Shown: in pieces, positions 63,969-64,000 of the stretch
Position numbering within the stretch: the stretch's first letter is position 1
Layout: every line of letters begins with the position of its first letter
DNA from: Gadus chalcogrammus
Taxonomy: Eukaryota; Chordata; Actinopteri; Gadiformes; Gadidae
Direction: 5' to 3'
NCBI RefSeq assembly: GCF_026213295.1
Contig: NC_079420.1
Span: 3,817,186-3,881,185 of the forward strand
Length of the DNA stretch: 64,000 bases
The notes under the pieces: model-generated
Seen by the model: the letters and a program-made list of their open reading frames with translations, nothing else
What the model was told of the DNA's origin: nothing
Database searches by the model: none
Made by a program: the position numbers and the translations under genes

Positions 63969-64000
63969 TTTGGCGGCTTGACAACAAGGAATCTTCAAAA

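Overview
This is vertebrate nuclear DNA, almost certainly from a ray-finned (teleost) fish. The genes are split into short GC-rich exons with GT-AG introns, their products match vertebrate families, and the introns are full of fish-type tRNA-derived SINEs, hAT-like and TTAA-flanked MITEs and very many simple repeats. The unusually dense dinucleotide repeats would suit a cod-like fish, but that is only an inference. There are no bacterial features, CRISPR arrays, rRNA genes or credible stand-alone tRNA genes.

Layout. (1) 12-21905, plus strand: the 3' half of CEP290, a ciliary transition-zone coiled-coil protein, in 25 exons. One of these, 16315-16959, is a large in-frame acidic exon with no counterpart in the human protein as I know it. 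(2) 22704-28042, minus: complete RLIG1 (the C12orf29 family RNA ligase), 7 exons, 328 aa, tail-to-tail with CEP290. (3) 28559-33730, minus: complete LYVE1-type hyaluronan receptor, 6 exons, 398 aa. (4) 33731-38642: intergenic, dominated by a CT tract and a small tandem repeat. (5) 38643-48366, plus: an unrecognised coiled-coil gene, 8 exons, 450 aa. (6) 50415-63968, minus: the complete coding sequence of EIF4G2 (DAP5/NAT1/p97), 20 exons, 894 codons, starting at a GTG.

All exon chains were built by eye from splice sites and reading phase. Every junction is phase-consistent and every internal chain ends at a stop, which is the main reason for confidence. CEP290 and RLIG1 are neighbours in human 12q21, and LYVE1 and EIF4G2 lie close together in human 11p15, so the window joins two conserved gene neighbourhoods. 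The genes do not form a pathway: they serve cilia, RNA repair, hyaluronan binding and cap-independent translation.

The most notable points are the acidic CEP290 exon; a hAT-like insertion that duplicated the 3' splice site of an RLIG1 exon; runs of C (sense strand) within about 40 nt of exon edges throughout EIF4G2; the preserved GUG start of EIF4G2; a LYVE1 that seems to have lost both cysteines of the third Link-domain disulfide; and several transposon copies lying within about 15 nt of splice sites.
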